Shown here: one piece after another, positions 1-4,829 of the stretch
How positions within the stretch are numbered: position 1 is the stretch's first letter
Layout: each line of letters starts with the position of its first letter
NCBI GenBank assembly: GCA_009781575.1
Contig: WQXW01000123.1
Coordinates: 1 to 5,992, forward strand
DNA length: 5,992 bases
DNA from: Solirubrobacterales bacterium
GTDB taxonomy: Bacteria > Actinomycetota > Thermoleophilia > Solirubrobacterales > Solirubrobacteraceae
Reading direction: 5' to 3'
The notes under the pieces: model-generated
The model's input: the letters and a program-made list of their open reading frames with translations, nothing else
The model's database searches: none
What the model was told of the DNA's origin: nothing
Program-made: the position numbers and the translations under genes

Positions 1-705
1 AAGGGCCAACCCACCACCCGCGAGCTGTCGCGCACCCAGCAGACGATCGCGCGGCGCATGGCCGAGTCGAAGGCCACGATCCCCCACTTCGCGTTGCGCG
101 TCGAGGTGGGCATGGACGCGTGCGTGGAGCTGCGCGCCGAGCTGAAGCGGCTCTCCGACCGATCCTCGCCGACGTTCAACGACATGGTGGTCAAGGCCTC
201 CGCGCTGGCGCTGCGCGAGCACCCGCGCGCCAACGGCAGCTATCGCGACGGCGCCGTCCAGCTCCACTCGCGCGTCAACGTGGGTGTGGCCGTCGCGGTG
301 GACGGCTCCGAGCCCACGGGCTCCGCGCTGGTGGTGCCCACCGTGTTCGACGCCGACCAGAAGTCGCTCGGCGAGGTGTCGCGTGAGATCCGCTTCCTCG
401 CCGAGCGCGTGCGGGCCGGCTCGATCACACCACCCGAGCTGGGCGGCGCCACCTTCACCGTGTCCAACCTCGGCATGTACGGCATCGACTCCTTCACCGC
501 GATCGTCAACCCTCCCCAGGCCGCGATCCTCGCGGTCGGCGCGGTCGCGCGCCGTGCGGTGGCCGGCAAGAAGCGGGTGGCGCTCGCCCACATGATGACC
601 GTCACGCTCTCCTGCGATCACCGCATCCTCTACGGCGCCGACGCCGCGCGCTTCTTGGCGCGCATCCGCGCGCTGCTCGAGCAGCCCTCCGCGCTCTCGC
701 TCTGA
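1..705 (+). CDS. 2-oxoacid dehydrogenase E2 (dihydrolipoamide acyltransferase), catalytic domain, 5' truncated
   Basis: This is the C-terminal catalytic part of the E2 subunit of a pyruvate or branched-chain 2-oxoacid dehydrogenase complex. E2 moves an acyl group from its own lipoyl arm to CoA in the cytoplasm. The frame is open from base 1; the lipoyl and E1/E3-binding domains lie outside the window. The catalytic domain opens with RELSRTQQTIARRM. It also shows FTVSNLGMYGIDSF (window residues 152-165), NPPQAAILAVGA and the active-site SCDHRILYGADAARF (His at window residue 207). The residue four after this His is Tyr, where many E2s have Asp or Asn; plastid-type E2s carry a similar YGAD sequence. 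A stretch GSEPTGS before ALVVPTVFDAD looks like a short insertion. The ATG at 58 is internal to the domain and is not the start. lipB follows after 26 nt. Substrate type (pyruvate versus branched-chain) cannot be decided from this part. Confidence 0.93.
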   Translation, partial: KGQPTTRELSRTQQTIARRMAESKATIPHFALRVEVGMDACVELRAELKRLSDRSSPTFNDMVVKASALALREHPRANGSYRDGAVQLHSRVNVGVAVAVDGSEPTGSALVVPTVFDADQKSLGEVSREIRFLAERVRAGSITPPELGGATFTVSNLGMYGIDSFTAIVNPPQAAILAVGAVARRAVAGKKRVALAHMMTVTLSCDHRILYGADAARFLARIRALLEQPSALSL

Positions 706-731
706 GCGCCCGCCGCTACGCTGGTGTCCAA

Positions 732-1574
732 ATGAGCGCACACCGCCCCTCCCGCGATGAGCTGTGGGTGTGCCAGCTGGGCACCGTGCCCTACCGGCGC
801 GCGCTCGCCACCCAGCTCGAGCTCTGCCGCCGCCGCCAGGCCCACGAGCTGCCCGATCTGCTCCTGCTGCTGGAGCACCCCCCGGTGTACACGCGCGGTC
901 GCCGCTCCCACCCGCACGAGCTCTCGCTGGGCGAGCCCTTCTACCGCGCGCGCGGCATCGAGATCGTCGACACCGACCGCGGCGGGCGCATCACCTACCA
1001 CGGGCCCGGCCAACTCGTGGGCTACCCCATCATGGCCGTCCCCGACGTGCTCGCGCACCTGCGCTCGATCGAAGCCGCGCTGATCCATGCGCTCGCGCGG
1101 CTCCACCTCGACGCCCACAGCCGCGCAGAGGAGGGGCCCGACTACACCGGCGTGTGGGTCGGCCCGCGCAAGATCGCCTCGATCGGCGTGCACGTGCAGC
1201 GACACATCTCCACCCACGGATTCGCGCTCAACGTCGACATGGATCTGGAGCCGTTCTCGTGGGTCGTGCCCTGCGGCCTGCCCGACGTGCACATGACCTC
1301 GATCGCCGCCGAGCTCCCGCCCGCGCCGGACGCCGGCATGCGCTGTCTGCGCCGCCTCGCCGCCCACAGCTTCTGCGAGGTGCACGCGCGCCGCCAGCGC
1401 CTGGTCTCGCCCCGGCGGCTGGGGATCGACGCGCCGGTCGCGTCCCCTCCGCCGGCGGGGGCGCCCGCTGCGAGCACGCGCGCGCGCCCCACCGAGCCGC
1501 CCCGTTCCGTCGCGCCCAGGGCGCCGGTGCGCACGCCGGTCGCGCGCCGGCCCGAGGCGGTGGCGAGCGGATGA
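732..1574 (+). CDS. lipB: Octanoyltransferase LipB (lipoyl/octanoyl-ACP:protein transferase)
   Basis: LipB transfers octanoate from octanoyl-ACP to the target lysine of lipoyl domains, the first step of de novo lipoylation. Visible family signatures are LLLLEHPPVYTRGRR (44-58), RGGRITYHGPGQLVGYPI (83-100), GVWVGPRKIASIGVHV (140-155), the THGFALNVDMDL segment (161-172) and VPCGL. The catalytic thiol is Cys181 in VPCGL and the catalytic lysine is Lys147 in RKIASIG, so the enzyme should be active. At 280 residues it is longer than usual (about 210-230). The excess is a Pro/Ala/Arg-rich tail from about residue 232 that looks disordered. The ATG at 732 is chosen because it follows the E2 stop by 26 nt and leaves the expected short lead into the domain; no strong Shine-Dalgarno is seen. 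Its stop overlaps the lipA start as ATGA, indicating translational coupling. The neighbouring E2 is a natural substrate. Confidence 0.96.
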   Translation: MSAHRPSRDELWVCQLGTVPYRRALATQLELCRRRQAHELPDLLLLLEHPPVYTRGRRSHPHELSLGEPFYRARGIEIVDTDRGGRITYHGPGQLVGYPIMAVPDVLAHLRSIEAALIHALARLHLDAHSRAEEGPDYTGVWVGPRKIASIGVHVQRHISTHGFALNVDMDLEPFSWVVPCGLPDVHMTSIAAELPPAPDAGMRCLRRLAAHSFCEVHARRQRLVSPRRLGIDAPVASPPPAGAPAASTRARPTEPPRSVAPRAPVRTPVARRPEAVASG

Positions 1575-2521
1575 GCGCCCCCGAGGCGAGGACCCACTCC
1601 ACGCGCTCGCGGGCCAACCCCGGCGGCATGGACGTGCTGGAGGTGCTCGGGCCCACGGTGCGGCCGCTGCGCGAGCGCAAGCCGCCGTGGTTGAAGGTCC
1701 CCGCCCCCGGGGGGCCGCGCTTCCGCGAGCTCTCCCAGCTGATCCACTCCGAGGGCCTGCACACCGTCTGCCAGGAGGCCGCCTGCCCCAACGTGGGCGA
1801 GTGCTGGGAGCGCGGCACCGCCACGTTCATGATCCTCGGCGACACCTGCACCCGCCGCTGCGGCTTCTGCAACGTCAAGACCGGCCGGCCCACCTGGCAC
1901 GACCCGCTGGAGCCCGCGCGTGTGGCGCGCTCGGTGGCGCGCATGGCCCTGCGCCACGCGGTGATCACCTCGGTGGACCGCGACGATCTGCCCGACAAGG
2001 GCGCCTCCGCGTTCGTGGGCGTGATCCGCCAGATACGCGCACAGGCGCCGGGCTGCCGCGTCGAGGTGCTCACGCCCGACTTCCAGGGCCAGGAGATGCC
2101 GCTGGCCCGGGTGATCGCCGAGCGACCCGACGTGTTCAACCACAACGTCGAGGTCGTGCCCCGCCTCTACCCGCTCGCGCGCCGCGGCTCCGAGTTCGCG
2201 CGCTCCCTCCGGGTGCTCCGCCTCGCCAAGGAGATGGGCGGCGATGAGGTGCTCACCAAGTCGGGGCTCATGGTGGGGCTGGGCGAGAGTCACGAGGAGA
2301 TGGTCCACGCCTTCGCCGCACTCCGCGCGAGCCACGTGCAGGTGCTCACCGTCGGGCAGTACCTGCGGCCCTCCGAGCGCCACCTGCCAGTGGTGCGCTA
2401 CTGGCACCCCGAGGAGTTCGACGCGCTGGCCGCCGCCGCCCGCGAGCTCGGCTTCCTGCACGTGGCCGCCGGGCCGCTGGTGCGCTCCTCCTACCACGCC
2501 GACCAGCACGTGCCCCTGTAG
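1571..2521 (+). CDS. lipA: Lipoyl synthase LipA (radical SAM)
   Basis: LipA inserts sulfur at C6 and C8 of protein-bound octanoyl groups, completing lipoyl cofactors on E2 and similar proteins. The 316-residue length is typical. Auxiliary 4Fe-4S cluster cysteines are C67, C72 and C78 in CQEAACPNVGEC. The radical SAM CxxxCxxC cysteines are C93, C97 and C100 in TCTRRCGFCNVKTGRP. The C-terminal RSSYHA motif (305-310), which supplies the serine ligand of the auxiliary cluster in known LipA proteins, is intact. SVDRDDLPDKGA, DVFNHNVE, TKSGLMVGLGE and TVGQYLRPS are also family landmarks. The ATG at 1571 overlaps the lipB TGA by 4 nt. The frame is open far upstream through lipB, but there it reads as low-complexity Arg/Ala sequence and is a shadow. 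The stop is TAG at 2519-2521; the rhomboid gene follows in the same frame. Confidence 0.97.
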   Translation: MSAPEARTHSTRSRANPGGMDVLEVLGPTVRPLRERKPPWLKVPAPGGPRFRELSQLIHSEGLHTVCQEAACPNVGECWERGTATFMILGDTCTRRCGFCNVKTGRPTWHDPLEPARVARSVARMALRHAVITSVDRDDLPDKGASAFVGVIRQIRAQAPGCRVEVLTPDFQGQEMPLARVIAERPDVFNHNVEVVPRLYPLARRGSEFARSLRVLRLAKEMGGDEVLTKSGLMVGLGESHEEMVHAFAALRASHVQVLTVGQYLRPSERHLPVVRYWHPEEFDALAAAARELGFLHVAAGPLVRSSYHADQHVPL

Positions 2522-2530
2522 CGCTCGGCT

Positions 2531-3328
2531 CTGTTCCCGCTCAAGGACAACATCCCCAACGAGCGCTTCCCCGTGATCACGGTCGCGCTGATCGCGATCA
2601 ACGTGATCGTGTACCTGCTCTCGATTCGCCACGGCGGCTCCTTCTTCGGCGGCCCCACCACCGCCACCTCCGTGCACTACGGCGCGATCCCCTACGAGCT
2701 CACCCACCCCGGCGAGCACTGCGACCTGGTCCAGATCCCCACCAGCGAAGGCGCCAGCCAGGGCGTCGCCTGTCAGGGCCAGCCCGGGGTCAGGGGCACC
2801 CCCGGCCCCCAGCCCGCCACGTGGGAGACCGTGTTCACCTCGATGTTCCTGCACGGAGGATTCCTGCACATCTTCGGCAACATGCTGTTCCTCTGGATCT
2901 TCGGGCCCAACGTGGAGGAAGCGATGGGCCGCATCCGCTTTCCCGTGTTCTACATGCTGGGCGGGCTGGTGGCGCTCGGCGCACAGGTGGCGGTGGGACC
3001 CAACTCCACCGCCCCCACGCTCGGCGCGTCCGGCGCGATCGCCGCGGTGCTCGGCGGCTACATCCTGCTGTATCCCCGCGCGCGCGTGCTCACGCTCATC
3101 TTCATCATCTTCTTCTTCACAATCGTCGAGCTGCCCGCGCTCGCGCTGTTGGGCTTCTGGTTCCTCACACAGGTCCTCTACGGCGCCGCCGGCCTCTCCG
3201 ATCCCGTCGGCAACGCCGGCGGAGTGGCCTACTTCGCGCACGTCGGCGGCTTCATCTTCGGGCTGGCGCTCATCGGGGTGTTCGCCACCCGCCGCAAGCA
3301 GGTGCCACCCCGCCTGCCGGTGTACTGA
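2531..3328 (+). CDS. Rhomboid-family intramembrane serine protease
   Basis: This is a multi-pass membrane protease that cleaves transmembrane substrates; the substrate here is unknown. Numbering from GTG 2573, it shows a first helix (1-17), a long loop (about 18-88), HGGFLHIFGNMLFLWIFG (94-111), GASGAIAAVLGGY (151-163) with nucleophile Ser153, and AHVGGFIFG (222-230) with catalytic His223, with six or seven hydrophobic segments in all. The dyad is complete. The start is unusual. The conserved family N-terminus FPLKDNIPNERFPV is encoded upstream of GTG 2573, and between it and the lipA TAG there is no ATG, GTG or TTG in frame. CTG at 2531 would give the expected MFPLKDNIP, so I use it; an automated call would take GTG 2573 (251 residues). 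The 9-nt gap to lipA and the TGATG overlap with the next gene (3326-3330) suggest coupled translation. The loop after helix 1 is long and has two cysteines (50 and 67). Function as a protease is likely; the start is uncertain. Confidence 0.88.
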   Translation: MFPLKDNIPNERFPVITVALIAINVIVYLLSIRHGGSFFGGPTTATSVHYGAIPYELTHPGEHCDLVQIPTSEGASQGVACQGQPGVRGTPGPQPATWETVFTSMFLHGGFLHIFGNMLFLWIFGPNVEEAMGRIRFPVFYMLGGLVALGAQVAVGPNSTAPTLGASGAIAAVLGGYILLYPRARVLTLIFIIFFFTIVELPALALLGFWFLTQVLYGAAGLSDPVGNAGGVAYFAHVGGFIFGLALIGVFATRRKQVPPRLPVY

Positions 3329-3507
3329 TGGGAATGCGCCCGCTCCTGTTGCTGCTGACCCTCCCGTTCATCGCCGGGTTCGCGTTCCTGACCATCTCCG
3401 CCGCCGTCGATCAGGGCATCACACCGGCCAGCCTGATCTCGATCTTCGTGCTGGCGCTGATCCTGATCGGCACGCTCAGCGCGCTGTTGCATCGTCCCGA
3501 CAAATGA
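3328..3507 (+). CDS. Small two-helix membrane protein, function unknown
   Basis: This is a 59-residue protein I cannot assign to a named family. It starts MGMRPLLLLL and has two clear hydrophobic segments: about residues 5-25 (LLLLLTLPFIAGFAFLTIS and on) and 36-55 (ASLISIFVLALILIGTLSAL). They are joined by a short polar turn around VDQGITP, and the protein ends in the polar HRPDK. The hairpin topology fits the inner membrane. Support for a real gene is positional: its ATG shares one base with the rhomboid stop (TGATG, 3326-3330) and its TGA overlaps the next ATG as ATGA (3504-3507). Third positions are almost all G/C, as in the neighbours. A second ATG two codons on (3334) is also possible. 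It might be a partner or substrate of the adjacent rhomboid, but that rests on position alone. Confidence 0.75.
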   Translation: MGMRPLLLLLTLPFIAGFAFLTISAAVDQGITPASLISIFVLALILIGTLSALLHRPDK

Positions 3508-4301
3508 CCCCCACGCCCTCCAGGCCCCCGACGCACCCCGCGCCGTCCACGCGCGCCGGGCCTCCCGGGCCACCCGCGCGCGCGGCGATCCGCGCCGTGG
3601 TGCGCGGCGCGGTGCAGGGCGTGGGCTTTCGCGACGCCACCGCCCGGCGCGCGCGCTCGCTCGCGCTGACCGGCTGGGTGCGCAACCGCGACGACGGCGC
3701 GGTGGAGGTCCACGCCGAGGGTGCCGGTGAGGCGCTCGAGGAGCTCGAAGCCTTCCTGGGCCGCGGCCCGCGCATGGCACAGGTCTCGGGGGTCGCGGTG
3801 GAGCGGGTGGCGCCGGAGGGCCACGAGCAGTTTGCGATCCGCGGCGTGCCCGCCGGCATGTTCGTGGTCCAGCGGCACGACCAACTCGGGCGGCGCCACT
3901 TCGATCTGCGTCTGGAGGTCGACGGCGCGCTGCGCTCCTGGGCGCTCCCCAAGGGGCCCTCGATGGACCCCGCGGTCAAGCGCCTGGCGGTGCAGGTCGC
4001 CGACCACGCGCTCGAGCACCTCCACTTCGAGACCGCGCGCGCCGACGGGCGGGTGGTCATCTGGGATCGCGGCCCCTATGAGCAGGGCGGGCGGGTGCCG
4101 TGGCCCGAGGCGCTCGCGCGCGGCCACGCGGTGTTCGTGCTGCACGGGCGCCAGCTGCGCGGCGGCTTCGCGCTGCAACGCACCCACCCGGCGGCGCCCG
4201 GATCCGCGTCGGGCGCGCAATGGCTGCTGATCAAGCGCCGCGACGAGCACGCGCGCCCCGGCTCCGACGTGGTCGCCGAGCGGAGCGTGGAGGGGTTGTA
4301 G
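3504..4301 (+). CDS. Acylphosphatase domain fused to LigD-type 3'-phosphoesterase domain
   Basis: This is a 265-residue two-domain protein. Residues 1-26 are a Pro/Thr-rich, probably disordered leader. Residues about 27-114 are an acylphosphatase: VRGAVQGVGFRDATARRA holds the phosphate-binding Arg43, and GWVRNRDDGAVEV holds Asn61, the two hallmark catalytic residues of enzymes that hydrolyse acyl phosphates. After only a few residues, 119-250 match the phosphoesterase (PE) domain of DNA ligase D: FVVQRHDQLG, RHFDLRLEVDG, SWALPKGPSMDPAVKRLAV, VVIWDRGPYE, FVLHGRQLRGGFALQRT and WLLIKRRDEHARPG. By alignment to Pseudomonas LigD, the metal ligands are H125, H132 and D134, with R136 and H168 as phosphate contacts. 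The usual GxIPxGxYGxG loop before the VIVWDRG strand is absent, and the residue matching Tyr88 is His172. There are no ligase or polymerase domains. LigD PE trims 3'-phosphates and 3'-ribonucleotides at DNA ends. ATG 3504 overlaps the previous stop (ATGA). Domain identities are firm; the combined function is unknown. Confidence 0.92.
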   Translation: MTPTPSRPPTHPAPSTRAGPPGPPARAAIRAVVRGAVQGVGFRDATARRARSLALTGWVRNRDDGAVEVHAEGAGEALEELEAFLGRGPRMAQVSGVAVERVAPEGHEQFAIRGVPAGMFVVQRHDQLGRRHFDLRLEVDGALRSWALPKGPSMDPAVKRLAVQVADHALEHLHFETARADGRVVIWDRGPYEQGGRVPWPEALARGHAVFVLHGRQLRGGFALQRTHPAAPGSASGAQWLLIKRRDEHARPGSDVVAERSVEGL

Positions 4302-4359
4302 GTGGGTGGCCCCCGGGGGGCTGTTGCCACCGCTCCAGCTCCAGCGGTGCCGGTCGTGA

Positions 4360-4380
4360 GCAGCGTCCGTTGCGTTTTTT
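4360..4380 (+). terminator. Possible weak intrinsic terminator after the operon
   Basis: GCAGC (4360-4364) can pair with GTTGC (4369-4373) through a GTCC loop, including one G-U pair, and is followed by G and six T residues (4375-4380). It lies 58 nt after the last stop codon of the gene string, where a terminator is expected, and a T6 run is rare in this GC-rich sequence. The stem is only 5 bp, which is weak. The T run also merges with the left arm of the dyad at 4378-4423, so the two may act together. Confidence 0.35.
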
Positions 4381-4423
4381 GTTTTGAGGATTGGTTCCGC
4401 GCGGAAGGAATCCTCAAAACAAA
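4378..4423. repeat. 46-bp AT-rich interrupted palindrome
   Basis: The left arm TTTGTTTTGAGGATT (4378-4392) and right arm AATCCTCAAAACAAA (4409-4423) are perfect 15-bp inverted repeats. The centre TTCCGCGCGGAA (4395-4406) is itself a perfect palindrome. The two parts share one symmetry axis (between 4400 and 4401) and are separated on each side by GG, which would face each other unpaired. The stem has T-rich sequence at its 5' base and A-rich sequence at its 3' base, the reverse of a normal intrinsic terminator, so it is not one by itself. It could be an operator, a cruciform or RNA hairpin, or two joined mobile-element ends; the sequence alone does not decide. Confidence 0.88.
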
Positions 4424-4497
4424 TCCCCCAACTGCGCCTCGGACAGGTGTGTTCGAGGCCGGCCGGGGAGCCCCGCGGGCCCGCCAAGCGCACACGC

Positions 4498-4530
4498 ATC
4501 ATCTTGATCAAGCTGCATCAACGCGATCAA
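4498..4530 (+). promoter_or_regulatory. Phased ATCA/ATCAA repeat cluster (possible protein-binding site)
   Basis: ATCA occurs at 4498 and ATCAA at 4507, 4517 and 4526, giving spacings of 9, 10 and 9 bp, close to one helical turn. The second copy is part of the palindrome CTTGATCAAG (4503-4512). This AT-leaning patch sits about 300 nt upstream of the carboxypeptidase start. Repeats on one face of the helix suit a cooperative DNA-binding regulator, but no known operator is recognised, and chance cannot be excluded over such a short span. Confidence 0.25.
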
Positions 4531-4829
4531 AGCGGCAGGCTCAAAGGGAACCCACACCCCTCCTCGGCGAGGCGACCGGCCGGCGCACCCACCCCGAGAC
4601 CGCATTCAGCGGACGGCGCATACCGCCGGGCGGCTGTCCACCGTGCATCGGCGGCGCTCCCACCGTCCTATGGAGTGGCGCTCGCGCGCGAGCATCGTGC
4701 CGGAGGCGCTTTCCCCCGAGCGCGATCGCCCGCGGGGCTTTAGTGTGCGGCACCGCCACCGTCGCCGCCGGCCTCGTCGGCGCTTGCAACCGGCACCATC
4801 GGATCGATTCGCCATCCTCCCGACGAACC

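Larger units (their letters stand above)
4302..4829. other. 528-nt intergenic region between the operon and the carboxypeptidase gene
   Basis: No convincing gene is seen on either strand; the open frames here read as low-complexity Arg/Pro/Ala sequence with no recognisable motif. The first 120 nt carry a G/C hairpin (7-bp stem, arms 4328-4334 and 4343-4349), a possible weak terminator and the large dyad, each listed separately or noted here. Further on are GC palindromes at 4457-4464, 4475-4484 and 4680-4693, a 10-bp palindrome CTTGATCAAG at 4503-4512, and phased ATCA repeats. I looked for tRNA features and for c-di-AMP, cobalamin and TPP riboswitch core sequences and found none that hold up. 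No credible -35/-10 pair stands out. The carboxypeptidase promoter and leader presumably lie here. Confidence 0.6.

Noticed and set aside
604..660. Tyr in place of Asp/Asn in the E2 active-site DHRxxxG motif as a sign of inactivity
   Set aside because: A similar YGAD sequence occurs in plastid-type E2 proteins, so it is a known variant; the catalytic His is present.
630..1385. 251-residue minus-strand open frame opposite lipB
   Set aside because: It is a shadow of lipB with no domain signature.
764..1570. Upstream extension of the lipA frame through lipB
   Set aside because: It reads as Arg/Ala/Pro-rich shadow. The LipA family N-terminus begins naturally near 1571, where an ATG overlaps the lipB stop.
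1142..3241. 699-residue open frame on the minus strand across lipB, lipA and the rhomboid gene
   Set aside because: It is the antisense shadow expected in GC-rich coding DNA. Its sequence is low-complexity (Gly/Val/His/Glu-rich) with no motif, while the + strand holds three clearly recognised genes.
4440..4470. GTTCGA at 4451 as a tRNA T-loop
   Set aside because: No matching acceptor, D-arm or anticodon stem can be formed around it.
3411..4511. 366-residue minus-strand open frame opposite the fusion gene
   Set aside because: It is a compositional shadow; the + strand carries conserved acylphosphatase and phosphoesterase motifs.
4384..4743. 119-residue + strand open frame in the intergenic region
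   Set aside because: It has no motif, coding-like third-position bias or placement, and it starts inside the palindrome.
4302..4829. Carboxypeptidase frame extended back to 4302
   Set aside because: Its translation passes through the AT-rich dyad, has mixed third positions and shows no homology-like features. The protein-like part starts around 4830.
4743..4829. GTG 4743 start giving a lipobox-like LVGAC
   Set aside because: There are no positive charges before it and the hydrophobic stretch is weak, while a proper anchor follows later. It is probably chance.
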